From a virus: a stretch of 37,498 nucleotides of DNA. Positions within the stretch are counted from its first letter, which is position 1. Each line of letters begins with the position of its first letter. Positions 1-7,281 of this stretch are shown here, piece by piece. The DNA is taken from the IMG/VR virus record IMGVR_UViG_3300046468_000219, positions 1 through 37,498 of that record; one strand, written 5' to 3'. The notes below the pieces were generated by a model, which did no database searches, was not told the DNA's origin, and saw only the letters and a program-made list of their open reading frames with translations. The position numbers and the translations under genes are program-made.

Positions 1-98
1 TTTTCCTTACCACCCTGGCAAGCCTTCACGACAAATTTCTTCCCGCCCTGGACTTCACGGCGTGGCACGTTGCACTTCATCTTGGATTTATCAGCCAT
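1..98 (-). CDS. Small basic phage protein, N-terminal part only (cut by window edge)
   Basis: The first 32 codons of a small Lys/Cys-rich protein begin with ATG at 98 and run off the left end of the window. The bases are identical to the start of the complete 81-residue gene at 35946-36191. The start codon shares a base with the stop of the next gene (TAATG), the coupling style used throughout this cluster. It is a truncated duplicate caused by the window boundary, not a pseudogene. Confidence 0.85.
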   Translation of the reverse strand, partial: MADKSKMKCNVPRREVQGGKKFVVKACQGGKE

Positions 99-370
99 TA
101 TTTTTTGCGTACTGGTTTTACTCTTCGGGGTTTACCCGCTGGTTGTCCGAGACTTTTCTTCTCAGCTACTTTCTTTTTCTTCTGCGATGGGGTCAGTTCA
201 CCCGCAGTCACAGGGGTTCTTGAGCTTACACGCTTCGATGGTCTGCAGTATGGCGTACCTCGCTTTTCTCCCGCTTGTCGTCCGCAGGGCTTTCCTGAGC
301 GGACATCCACCCACTCCTCCTTGAACCACCGCTTGAGGGCTGCTCCTTCTTTTGTTTTTCGTGCAGCCAT
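98..370 (-). CDS. Conserved small basic phage protein, 90 aa
   Basis: The product begins MAARKTKEGAALKRWFKEEW and contains a 'VDVRSGKPCGR...GTPYCRPSKRV' core followed by a Lys-rich tail. I recognise this type from marine phage genomes: a short, highly basic protein with two conserved Cys. Its function is unknown; a role as a minor virion or DNA-associated protein is only a guess. The frame is open upstream to 490, but the ATG at 370 is chosen because it gives the recognised N-terminus and overlaps the upstream stop as TAATG. The 3' end overlaps the next start in the same way. Confidence 0.75.
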   Translation of the reverse strand: MAARKTKEGAALKRWFKEEWVDVRSGKPCGRQAGEKRGTPYCRPSKRVSSRTPVTAGELTPSQKKKKVAEKKSLGQPAGKPRRVKPVRKK

Positions 371-504
371 TACTTTGCATTCTTTCGTTTGCCCCAGTTG
401 GCGGCTCCTACCTTGCGGCACTTGGCGATTGCCCCACTTGCATAAGCAGATGGGAAGACCTTGTAACGGGCCTTGACCTTTTTGTAGCAAGCGTCCTTGG
501 GCAT
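370..504 (-). CDS. Conserved small basic protein, 44 aa
   Basis: A 44-codon gene starts at ATG 504 and stops at 370. The product reads MPKDACYKKVKARYKVFPSA, continues YASGAIAKCRKVGAANWG and ends in a basic tail. This tiny family, with DACYxKVKARY and SAYASGA...KCRKVGAANWG, is familiar from marine and other environmental phages, where it stays unannotated or hypothetical. It has two Cys and about a quarter basic residues, suggesting nucleic-acid or metal contact (inference). It is coupled by TAATG at both ends. The second copy carries only silent changes here. Confidence 0.75.
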   Translation of the reverse strand: MPKDACYKKVKARYKVFPSAYASGAIAKCRKVGAANWGKRKNAK

Positions 505-590
505 TACTTACCTTTCACTTTGCAGCCACAACCCTTGCGCTCGCCGCATGAACCCTTACTTGCTTTACTTGCTGGTTTTCGTCCGTACAT
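504..590 (-). CDS. Tiny Cys/Lys/Gly-rich peptide, 28 aa
   Basis: A 28-codon frame begins at ATG 590 with product MYGRKPASKASKGSCGERKG followed by CGCKVKGK. It has the only good Shine-Dalgarno of this cluster (AAGGA, five bases upstream). The stop TAA shares its last base with the following ATG. Three Cys and nine Lys/Arg in 28 residues resemble the small basic peptides common in this part of marine phage genomes. The second copy keeps the frame with one Ser-to-Gly change, which supports coding. Function unknown. Confidence 0.6.
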   Translation of the reverse strand: MYGRKPASKASKGSCGERKGCGCKVKGK

Positions 591-598
591 ATTATTCC

Positions 599-994
599 TT
601 ATTTTACTTGTGATGAACCAAAGTAGAATCCTACGATGGCGAGTGCAGTCTGGCGCACTTCAGGGAGTATCAGATAACCCTGCGTATGCACCCATTTTGA
701 GCCTTTGAATAGCCCTAGAAAGCCGTTTGATTCCTCCTGAAGGGTAACTGCTATGTCAGTGAATGCAAAGACAGCAGGGAGGGCTATAATAGCCAACAGG
801 ACGCTTACGGTAATAATCCTACGCATCCATACTCCACCACGCTCAGAAGCCTTATCAGCAGATATATCAGCTACCTCCTGCTTCTGGAGCATTTGCTCGA
901 AGAGTCTAGTCTGGCTTTGGGCTTGGGCAGCAATCATCTTCATTACGAAGCCTGATACGCCACCTCCTAGCATTGCTATAAGTTCAGGGGTCAT
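599..994 (-). CDS. Putative holin-like membrane protein, 131 aa
   Basis: The protein has a Gly-rich hydrophobic N-terminus (residues 5-25), a strongly charged middle (about 30-55), a clear membrane helix around 57-82 (IITVSVLLAIIALPAVFAF) and a last hydrophobic segment ending GFYFGSSQ. This layout resembles three-segment holins of phages and gene-transfer agents, which hold the inner membrane until lysis. The start overlaps the stop of the 53-residue membrane gene (ATGA), so the two are probably made together. Assignment rests on topology and position in a tiny-gene cluster; a membrane protein of other function is possible. Confidence 0.5.
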   Translation of the reverse strand: MTPELIAMLGGGVSGFVMKMIAAQAQSQTRLFEQMLQKQEVADISADKASERGGVWMRRIITVSVLLAIIALPAVFAFTDIAVTLQEESNGFLGLFKGSKWVHTQGYLILPEVRQTALAIVGFYFGSSQVK

Positions 995-1152
995 TTCTTT
1001 AGTTCCTTGATTACCTTTACGGCTGATGCCGTCATGTAGACAAAGGTAGCTAGACCTACACAGAAGCCCAATATCTCGTTGACAGGGGTAAGCTCGATGG
1101 TAGCAAAGAAACCAGCCACGCCTACTACGCTTCTGTATATGATGTCGTCCAT
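991..1152 (-). CDS. Small membrane protein, 53 aa
   Basis: A 53-codon frame begins at ATG 1152 (MDDIIYRSVVGVAGFFATIE) and ends KVIKELKK. It has two hydrophobic stretches, about residues 8-22 and 27-46, with a basic C-terminus, giving a small two-helix membrane protein. It overlaps the holin-like gene by four bases (ATGA) and is coupled to the upstream gene by TAATG. A holin partner or antiholin is a reasonable guess from size and position. The second copy keeps the frame with a Val-to-Ile change. Confidence 0.6.
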   Translation of the reverse strand: MDDIIYRSVVGVAGFFATIELTPVNEILGFCVGLATFVYMTASAVKVIKELKK

Positions 1153-1397
1153 TAGATAGCCTCTGGGTCAGGGAACTTCACTTCTTCGACAGCGGATTCC
1201 TGCTCGACTTCTGTGAGATTATATGTGCTAACAGGCAATGCCCACTTGGCTGCACCTACCAATGGTTTCTTGGTAAGGCGAGGGCGGGTAACGTAGCGTG
1301 AACCTTTACCTACCTTGTGGTAAGCAAGCCCACGAGCGATGCCCTCCTGTTCGGAGCGGTCAACGCCTTCTTGTTCGGTTGCGAATATTAGATACAT
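1152..1397 (-). CDS. Hypothetical protein, 81 aa
   Basis: The product starts MYLIFATEQEG, then carries RSEQEGIARGL and a 'VTRPRLTKKPLVGAAKWALPV' segment. It has no membrane helix or known motif. I recall proteins of this pattern just downstream of tail-fibre genes in marine phages, but no function. It begins one base after the stop of the large fibre gene and overlaps the next gene by one base (TAATG), so it belongs to the same transcript. The second copy has three conservative or mild changes (I4L, A6E, V12I). Confidence 0.7.
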   Translation of the reverse strand: MYLIFATEQEGVDRSEQEGIARGLAYHKVGKGSRYVTRPRLTKKPLVGAAKWALPVSTYNLTEVEQESAVEEVKFPDPEAI

Positions 1398-1398
1398 A

Positions 1399-4300
1399 TT
1401 AAGATAGGGTTATGCCGTATTCATCGGCGATGTTAGATTCGATTGCTGGGCGGTTAGCGGATTGGTCGGAGGTATAAAGAATGACCTCCTTGATTGGTTT
1501 GGAGTAATGATTTGACCGATTAAACGTGAAGTGACATCCGATTCGCAGTTTTCTTCGTCCGTCATTGTTATTAAAGGGTTCAATCATATCAGTGCTGGTT
1601 GTACCCTCCGTCCCATTTACGCTGGTTGTTCCATTCGGCACATTTAATATTGCCGTAATCACACTCTCACTAGTGGTCACGCTTTGCGATGCACTTGTAA
1701 TAGCACTAGAACCAAGCGATTGAGTTTGTAGCTGGGCTTGGTCTACGTATCCATTAAAGTTTAAAACCCATCCCCCGTATGCGGTTGAACCAGAAACGGT
1801 ACTACCCGCAGAAATCGCTCGCTCTTGTGATGCCCCTGTGAATGGCTTTAGAACCGTAAATAAAGATAACTCACTTAGATTGCACAGGTCACCGTTGTCG
1901 GTTTCTAGGCAATCATCATCTCCATCGAAGTCCAACTCACCAAGGTAGCTACCATTGGCTACAATCTTGGGCTGGAGTCCAGTCGAAGCCTGCACAGCAT
2001 GGTTGCCGTTACCTGACTGGTCGTACCAAGTCTCAACGAATCCGTCCTCAGCAGGGGTATAGATGCCGTAGTGGTTGTTGATGTTGGACTCAATCTTGAA
2101 ACGGTTGTCGTGTTGACTTGCTGGATATATAACCACTTCGGATATTTCACCATCGTAAAAAGAGTTACCATCCCTTCGTGCGAAAAGCGTCAATCTGTCT
2201 GCCGTCCCTGACCTATTTTGGGCAACAGGAGTCTCGCCTGACTCAGCTCCGTTTAGGTACGCATTGCCGTTTGTGGACGGGTCAGAATCAATAGCCGAAA
2301 ACAAAGTCGCCCCCGAAGAAGTAACACCAAGGAACGAAACATTAAGTTCCGCTCCACGATAATTCAACGTAGACGTATTGCCACCCGCCCCAACTAGCCA
2401 GTCAAATCCAGAGTTTTCACTACTTGCATCGCCACACGAAATTAACTCAGCATTAACATCAGATGTTTTGCTTCCCGCCACAAACACACTGAAGTCGGAT
2501 GACATAATGCCATCCCAAGCAGAATCAAGGTTCTGAAGGAAATGAGTGGTTCCGTTTGCTTTGATTGTAGGCTTACCAGCCAATGTCAGCAAGCTACCCG
2601 CCTCAGCAATCTTAGGCTGGTCCCCAGCAGTATCCTGCGTTGCGTCATAGCCATTGACTGATTGGTCATACCATGTGACTACTGTGACATCTTGGCTTAC
2701 GGCAGGTGTTGAGATGCCGTAGTGGTCGCCAATGTTCTTTTCGATGGCTGGGCGATTGTCGGATTGGTCGGAGTTGTAGAATATTAACTCAGAGATTCCG
2801 CTATTCAATCCATCGGTGGCTCCGTCATTTCGTGCAAGAATGCGGGTAATGGTAATATCGCCAGCGACAGTAGCAGGGGAACCAAGGGTGCTGCTGTTCA
2901 AATACATCTGGACGCTATCGGACGCATTCCTATAAAAAGAAGCGATACAAACTTGTGAACCCTCATTGACGATGTTGCCCAAACTTCCGCTGTTTGTATC
3001 AGTTGTGAAATCGGTTGCAGTCGAAAGACGCAATCGAGGACTAATCGAAGCACCATCTGTTCCGTAAAGGGATTGAACGAGGTCACTGGAGTCATAGTCC
3101 AGTACCGAAACAATGGATAGACCTCCAGAAAGAGAAATGCCTGAAACATTGAAGAAGTCAGTATCGACACAATCAATGACTGTATCGCCATTACCGTTTG
3201 TTAACAAACTACCCGCCTCAGCAATCTTAGGCTGGCTGTTTTTATCGGTCTGCGTGGCATCGTTGTTGCCTGATTGGTCATACCATGTGACTACCGTTGC
3301 GTCATGGGTTTTTCTTGTGATTACAAAATCCCGCAAGTAAACGTTATCACCAGCAACGCTGGTCGCTGTAAACTGTACCCGAATCTGAGGTGTGGTAAAT
3401 GTGGCTGTTCCTTCTATCGTAACCCACGAGCCTGCCGTAGGAGAACTGTCTGTCGCTATTTTTATTGATGCGCCATCTCGAATCGAAACCTCCGTAGTGG
3501 AACCGCCATTTGATTCGGGTATAAAATATCTCAACGAAATGTTGTACTGCACCCCAGTCGTAATCCTACCGTTCAAGCCAAATACTTGCGAACTGCTATC
3601 TTGAGCTGTGGAAGATAAATTGTCATCCAATCCCCCGATACCATCTTGATTAAAGGAAATAGTATCGCCACTAAAGCTAATAAAACCATTAGCGGATGAA
3701 CTAAAGTCTGGATTAAAGGTAGTAACACCCTCAGTCAAGAACCCACCCAGCGTAGTCGCTGTGGTGTCGCCAGCGTCCTGCTGTTTGCCATAGGAGCCGT
3801 TTGCGATAGCAAATACGTCACCAGTAGTAAGACCAGAACTATCGGCTGCGATAAGAGTTAATGCCGTTGGCGTATTAGAGGTAACAGTGAACTGACCAGA
3901 AAATGTGTACCATGAATCCTCAGAAGGCATAGGCACATCACTGTGACCAATAGTAGTATTTCCTGAGCGAATACGCAAATCTGGCAACCCGCCTGTATTA
4001 GTAGATGCCCAATACACATCAAAGCTGTACGTAACAACATCACCAATTGCTACATCGCTTGTTGAAAAATTCAAACCCAAAAGTCCAGAGCCATCAAACG
4101 TGGCAAACAAAACATCATCCTTGCCATCCAATGTGTTACCGAATGTAAAGTTAGCTCCCGAAATGCTGGACGCAAACCCGCCTGTGTCAGTAGCAAATCC
4201 TGACTCACTGACTAATTCAATATCCTCAACATTACTAATCGCAGAGCTAGCACTTACCTCGCCATTGGCATCGAACGCCACGTTGACCTCAACATCGTCA

Positions 4301-4890
4301 GAGGGTCTACGTATTTTTAATGCGTTCCCTGTGTAATCCTCCTTGACTTTACGCAAGCTATACGCAGCAGCAGCATCCGCTTGGTCAGCGGGGAGGCGGG
4401 TGTAGTCAAATGAGCTAATGAACTCGCCTAGCGTTTCAGTGCGCTTATTGAAGGGCTGACCTGTGTTAGTATCGGATTCCTCCGTTACATCGTAAATAGG
4501 GGAGTCATTGCTGACCTCGCCATTGGCATCAAATCCTACATCAACCTCAATGTTGTCGAACACTCTACGGACTTGCAAGGCGTTACCTGTGTAGGCATCA
4601 CGTACCTTACGAAGGCTGTAAGCAGCTGCAGCGGTAGCTACGTCAGCAGGAAGGGTATCCTCAAGTTTGCCGTTTACCCAATCCTCAAGCTCAAAGGAAA
4701 CACCCTCGGCAGTGAAGTCCAACTCGGCATCATCACCGTCACGCCGTACACGAGCAACATTGTTCGCATCGCCATTCAAGGCACGAAGCGAATACGCAGC
4801 AGCCGCTCCTGGGAATGTTGGTAGGAGCTTGTCGCCAACCGTGCTAAGTAACGGTTGCCGTTGCAGAGCAGCGTCAAGGCTAATGTGCAT
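1399..4890 (-). CDS. Large modular tail fibre/adhesin with carbohydrate-binding and concanavalin-type domains, 1163 aa
   Basis: Layout seen in the sequence: three N-terminal repeats with the signature AAAAYSLR...GNAL...RR (about residues 29-65, 87-125, 173-212); two beta-rich modules (about 236-365 and 395-526) resembling CBM4/9-type carbohydrate-binding jelly rolls; and three C-terminal modules (about 533-727, 736-944, 951-1161). Each of the last three opens with T-W-Y-D-Q-S, a Q-P-K-I turn and ends with E-x-x-x-Y-x-x-x-Q-x-x-N-R...I-E-x-N-I-x-x-x-Y-G-I, typical of LamG/concanavalin-like glycan binders. It is the probable receptor-binding fibre. I see no obvious catalytic motif. It follows the 85-residue gene by one base. 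The module copies suggest growth by internal duplication. Confidence 0.8.
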   Translation of the reverse strand: MHISLDAALQRQPLLSTVGDKLLPTFPGAAAAYSLRALNGDANNVARVRRDGDDAELDFTAEGVSFELEDWVNGKLEDTLPADVATAAAAYSLRKVRDAYTGNALQVRRVFDNIEVDVGFDANGEVSNDSPIYDVTEESDTNTGQPFNKRTETLGEFISSFDYTRLPADQADAAAAYSLRKVKEDYTGNALKIRRPSDDVEVNVAFDANGEVSASSAISNVEDIELVSESGFATDTGGFASSISGANFTFGNTLDGKDDVLFATFDGSGLLGLNFSTSDVAIGDVVTYSFDVYWASTNTGGLPDLRIRSGNTTIGHSDVPMPSEDSWYTFSGQFTVTSNTPTALTLIAADSSGLTTGDVFAIANGSYGKQQDAGDTTATTLGGFLTEGVTTFNPDFSSSANGFISFSGDTISFNQDGIGGLDDNLSSTAQDSSSQVFGLNGRITTGVQYNISLRYFIPESNGGSTTEVSIRDGASIKIATDSSPTAGSWVTIEGTATFTTPQIRVQFTATSVAGDNVYLRDFVITRKTHDATVVTWYDQSGNNDATQTDKNSQPKIAEAGSLLTNGNGDTVIDCVDTDFFNVSGISLSGGLSIVSVLDYDSSDLVQSLYGTDGASISPRLRLSTATDFTTDTNSGSLGNIVNEGSQVCIASFYRNASDSVQMYLNSSTLGSPATVAGDITITRILARNDGATDGLNSGISELIFYNSDQSDNRPAIEKNIGDHYGISTPAVSQDVTVVTWYDQSVNGYDATQDTAGDQPKIAEAGSLLTLAGKPTIKANGTTHFLQNLDSAWDGIMSSDFSVFVAGSKTSDVNAELISCGDASSENSGFDWLVGAGGNTSTLNYRGAELNVSFLGVTSSGATLFSAIDSDPSTNGNAYLNGAESGETPVAQNRSGTADRLTLFARRDGNSFYDGEISEVVIYPASQHDNRFKIESNINNHYGIYTPAEDGFVETWYDQSGNGNHAVQASTGLQPKIVANGSYLGELDFDGDDDCLETDNGDLCNLSELSLFTVLKPFTGASQERAISAGSTVSGSTAYGGWVLNFNGYVDQAQLQTQSLGSSAITSASQSVTTSESVITAILNVPNGTTSVNGTEGTTSTDMIEPFNNNDGRRKLRIGCHFTFNRSNHYSKPIKEVILYTSDQSANRPAIESNIADEYGITLS

Positions 4891-4891
4891 C

Positions 4892-5149
4892 TTAGACCCT
4901 GTGCAGTGCTACTAGACCAGAGGAGATTGTTACGCTGCTGAACGTACCATAAAGGATGGTTCCAGCGGCGAAGGTATCAACCAATTTGTCGGAGTTCTGT
5001 ACGGAACTGGACGCTGTAAGTGCAGAGATAGTGGAATCCTTGAGGAACTGAATAGCACCAAAGGAACCAGTAGTAGCACCAGCAGCGGCATCAATAATTA
5101 CAGAACCAGCGGAGGAAAACTCCAGAGCATTATTTCGAGATTTAGCCAT
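4892..5149 (-). CDS. Small beta-rich virion-associated protein candidate, 85 aa
   Basis: The product (MAKSRNNALEFSSAGSVIID...) is rich in Ala, Ser, Thr and Val with a 'LVDTFAAGTILYGTFSSVTISSGLVALHR' type beta pattern and no membrane helix or catalytic motif. Proteins of this type sit directly upstream of tail-fibre genes in other phages and may be small tail-surface or decoration proteins; that is inference. It lies one base before the large fibre gene and just behind a strong extended -10 element (5156-5164), so it probably leads its own transcript. Confidence 0.65.
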   Translation of the reverse strand: MAKSRNNALEFSSAGSVIIDAAAGATTGSFGAIQFLKDSTISALTASSSVQNSDKLVDTFAAGTILYGTFSSVTISSGLVALHRV

Positions 5150-5155
5150 GTCGGT

Positions 5156-5164
5156 ATTATATCA
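5156..5164 (-). promoter_or_regulatory. Extended -10 promoter before the fibre pair
   Basis: On the minus strand the sequence reads TGATATAAT, a perfect extended -10 (TG-n-TATAAT). The -10 ends seven bases before the ATG at 5149, so transcription would begin at or next to the start codon and the message would be nearly leaderless. No convincing -35 is present, as is normal for extended -10 promoters. It would drive the 85-residue gene and the 1163-residue fibre separately from the capsid transcript. Confidence 0.5.
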
Positions 5165-5177
5165 CAGGGGGTTTAAG

Positions 5178-5870
5178 TTATCGGGCCTGCCGATTACCAT
5201 GAGTTGAAAATCTTTTGTTGACGGTGTTGTTGTTCATCTTGATGTCCACCTTCTCTAGTTCTAGAGCCAGGTAGTTGCCACCAGCTTGTTCCTCAATCAA
5301 AGCCTTGTCAGTCTGCCCATCCATACGAAGGAAGTCCGCATAAGCGGTATGAGCAATGAAGTGAAAGAACTCAGCAGGAACCTCAGCAGTGCTGGTCTGG
5401 TAGTCCGATGATACGGAGAAAGGAGTGAACTCCTTCTTGTAGGTAACAAAGGCCGAGGAAGCGTCAGCAGTAGTAAGATTCAGGATATGCGCTCCAATGC
5501 CATCCACGTAGAACTCGAACTCCAGGGCTGAGTTACGCAAGAACGGATGAGTGCGGTGAATCCGAATGAACTCGCCAATGTTAACTTTTGCGTTTTGTTC
5601 GTACGGAACAAGTGCTTCATTGTTTCCCGCCAACGAAATATTTAAATTCTGGGTCGGATTGAAAAAACTGGCTGATGTTTCTTCATTCCAGATTTGGCGT
5701 TCCTCTCCCGTTACGAGATAACGGGGCCACATATCACTTGTATCGTAGGCCTCAGAGAAACGGCGGTTAATAAAATTCGCAATGTCATCCTGCTCGGATG
5801 CAGCAAACGAACCAACCCCTGCAAGGGATTGAATTAACTTGAAGAGGTCGCCGTAGGTTCTGGTTTGCAT
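5178..5870 (-). CDS. Probable head-tail adaptor (neck) protein, 230 aa
   Basis: The product begins MQTRTYGDLFKLIQSLAGVG, followed by an 'IANFINRRFSEAYDTSDMWPRYL' helix and a beta-rich remainder. Short N-terminal helices of the INxR type and position after the capsid gene resemble the first adaptor ring proteins of podoviruses (the P22 gp4 / T7 gp11 role), which bridge portal and tail nozzle. The similarity is in size, order and general pattern rather than a motif I can prove. Its start shares one base with the stop of the upstream gene. Another minor tail protein is the main alternative. Confidence 0.55.
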   Translation of the reverse strand: MQTRTYGDLFKLIQSLAGVGSFAASEQDDIANFINRRFSEAYDTSDMWPRYLVTGEERQIWNEETSASFFNPTQNLNISLAGNNEALVPYEQNAKVNIGEFIRIHRTHPFLRNSALEFEFYVDGIGAHILNLTTADASSAFVTYKKEFTPFSVSSDYQTSTAEVPAEFFHFIAHTAYADFLRMDGQTDKALIEEQAGGNYLALELEKVDIKMNNNTVNKRFSTHGNRQAR

Positions 5871-6178
5871 TACGCTTTATTTGGGCTTAGTTCGGGGTAC
5901 TTCTTGTTGTAGTACTGTAGAAATTTTTTGGAATGAACTTCTTCATGTCCGTATTTTTGTGTCAGCCTGAAGAACTCACGGGCTGGCATAGTGGCGACAG
6001 GTTTTCCAAGCGTAGGGTGTTCAGTTCCTTTTAATGCTGTGGCTTCCTTGACGGCCTGATTGAATCTCTTTTGTTCGGTGGCTCGCTCCAGTGCGAAACC
6101 ATTCTTGATTTCACGCATGAATGCGCGGTCAATCTCGCCATCCGAATACTTCTTTATATTGGGTACAATAATGTCCAT
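5870..6178 (-). CDS. Hypothetical protein following the capsid, 102 aa
   Basis: A highly charged protein with no membrane helix. The conserved-looking C-terminal half reads 'MPAREFFRLTQKYGHEEVHS' then 'KFLQYYNKKYPELSPNKA'. I have seen this pattern next to capsid genes in marine podovirus-like contigs, but no function is known to me. It lies just downstream of the hairpin terminator that follows the capsid gene and overlaps the adaptor gene by one base, so it and the adaptor form a lower-expressed read-through unit. Confidence 0.65.
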   Translation of the reverse strand: MDIIVPNIKKYSDGEIDRAFMREIKNGFALERATEQKRFNQAVKEATALKGTEHPTLGKPVATMPAREFFRLTQKYGHEEVHSKKFLQYYNKKYPELSPNKA

Positions 6179-6182
6179 ATAG

Positions 6183-6213
6183 AAAAAGGGCGGGGGGAAT
6201 ATCCCCCCAACCC
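6183..6213 (-). terminator. Rho-independent terminator after the capsid gene
   Basis: On the minus strand a GGG-TT-GGGGGG arm pairs with CCCCCC-G-CCC around an ATATT loop, followed by TTTTT. The plus-strand arms are 6188-6197 and 6203-6213, with the A-run at 6183-6187. It lies between the capsid stop (6227) and the next gene (6178). It probably stops most transcripts after the capsid, giving high capsid dosage with leaky read-through to the tail genes. Confidence 0.8.
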
Positions 6214-6226
6214 AGATTCAATGCAA

Positions 6227-7249
6227 TTAGGCAGTTGCGACAATCTTGCCGTGCGCTCCTGGGTGGTAAACACCGAGGGTCAAGGCGCAATCAACGTAAC
6301 CACGCTCACCGCCACCTTGGTTAGGCAGACGAGTGCTTCCCATTGGGATAAGCTCATGGATACCAACGTACTCAGGGTTGACCAAGTAACCAGACATTCC
6401 TGCTTGACCAGCTTGAACAGGCGCGCAGTCAGGGTTAGCATTTACAACCGAAACAACACCGTGGTCGCTTTGGTAGAGGTCAACGCTCAGCTTGATGCTT
6501 CCGCTTTCACCGTTGTAGTTCACGTTACGAACGCTGTTGTCCGAGGAACCAGAGATGCGAGCGAAGTCGCTGATGTCATTACGAAGAGCGGTGTCAGCAA
6601 CCAACATAAGGTTGTTGGAAGTACCAGTTACACCGAAGATAGAAGTAATGATGGTGTTAAGCTCGGACTCAGCGAACTCGTCATCAGTTACGTCAGCAAT
6701 CGAACCAGCGGGGGTTTTGAAAGCATCGGGGATGTCGGCAGATGCACCAGCACCACCAGTGTCAGCAGCGGACTCAATCCACTTGCCAAGTCCACGAAGG
6801 GCATAGGCAGTGTTAGTTCCGTTCTCAACAGCGCGGTCTTCTTGGCTAGAGATGGTAGCTTCAATGTCGCGTTTGAGTTCGCGGATGGACTTAGCTTCGG
6901 CTTGTGCAATCTTAGCGGGTCCAACGGAATCAACAGCTTCCTGAAGGTCCGAAACTTGGTAGTCACGGCGGAACTTCTGGATGTAGTTTCCAAGGCGAGC
7001 GCGGCCAGCGAACTTGTCAGTGAAGTCGCCAGATGCGATGTCAGCACCTTCACGGATACCAGCAGTGTTGGGAGCAGCGAGGCTGTCAACGGTCCACTCT
7101 ACGAATGTAGCGTTAGCTTTTTGCTTGTTAGCACTCGAAAGAATAGGGGTTTCTTCAGGTGCAAGGATAGTAAGGACGTCAGTGAGGTCCTCACGATTAG
7201 AGACAGCGGAACCAGGATTGGTCGTGTCGAATGTGTTTGAGAATGCCAT
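6227..7249 (-). CDS. Major capsid protein, SU10-type (DUF5309), 340 aa
   Basis: The N-terminal region has NREDLTDVLTILAPEETPIL, then 'ATFVEWTVDSLAAP', 'EGADI' and 'ARLGNYIQKFRRDYQVSD', the hallmark layout of the SU10 major head protein family (HK97-like fold). 'RELKRDIEATISS' and 'LRGLGKWI' follow, also characteristic. At 340 residues it is of normal length with no separate prohead protease gene visible. The gene lies directly after the scaffold and before a strong terminator. The leader is A/T-rich without a Shine-Dalgarno, and a TATAAT lies at 7266-7261 on the same strand. Confidence 0.9.
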   Translation of the reverse strand: MAFSNTFDTTNPGSAVSNREDLTDVLTILAPEETPILSSANKQKANATFVEWTVDSLAAPNTAGIREGADIASGDFTDKFAGRARLGNYIQKFRRDYQVSDLQEAVDSVGPAKIAQAEAKSIRELKRDIEATISSQEDRAVENGTNTAYALRGLGKWIESAADTGGAGASADIPDAFKTPAGSIADVTDDEFAESELNTIITSIFGVTGTSNNLMLVADTALRNDISDFARISGSSDNSVRNVNYNGESGSIKLSVDLYQSDHGVVSVVNANPDCAPVQAGQAGMSGYLVNPEYVGIHELIPMGSTRLPNQGGGERGYVDCALTLGVYHPGAHGKIVATA

Positions 7250-7260
7250 TTTAAATAATG

Positions 7261-7266
7261 ATTATA
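7261..7266 (-). promoter_or_regulatory. Possible -10 element before the capsid gene
   Basis: TATAAT reads on the minus strand 12 bases upstream of the capsid ATG. I see no matching -35 and no extended TG, so this could simply be A/T-rich leader. It lies within a 32-base gap between the scaffold stop and the capsid start. Confidence 0.25.
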
Positions 7267-7281
7267 AGTGAATGATTGTAA

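Larger units (their letters stand above)
1..1405. repeat. Left copy of the imperfect 1.4 kb end duplication
   Basis: This stretch matches 36094-37498 in the same orientation at a constant offset of 36093 bases until a single-base indel about 10 bases from the end. I counted roughly 45 substitutions by eye, about 97% identity. It holds the start of one gene and six complete small minus-strand genes, all open in both copies. Exact terminal repeats of T7-type phages are identical, so a diverged copy points to a circular or permuted genome read past its starting point through a second strain variant. A true tandem duplication is less likely but not excluded. Confidence 0.9.

Noticed and set aside
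98-490. 130-codon reading of the small basic gene
   Set aside because: The 40-codon extension covers the real 44-residue gene in another frame; the ATG at 370 gives the recognised protein and a TAATG junction.
6071-7240. 389-codon open frame antisense to the major capsid gene
   Set aside because: It mirrors the capsid codons, has no protein-like motif and lies opposite a strongly supported gene; it is a shadow frame. It also shows that long open frames can occur by composition here.
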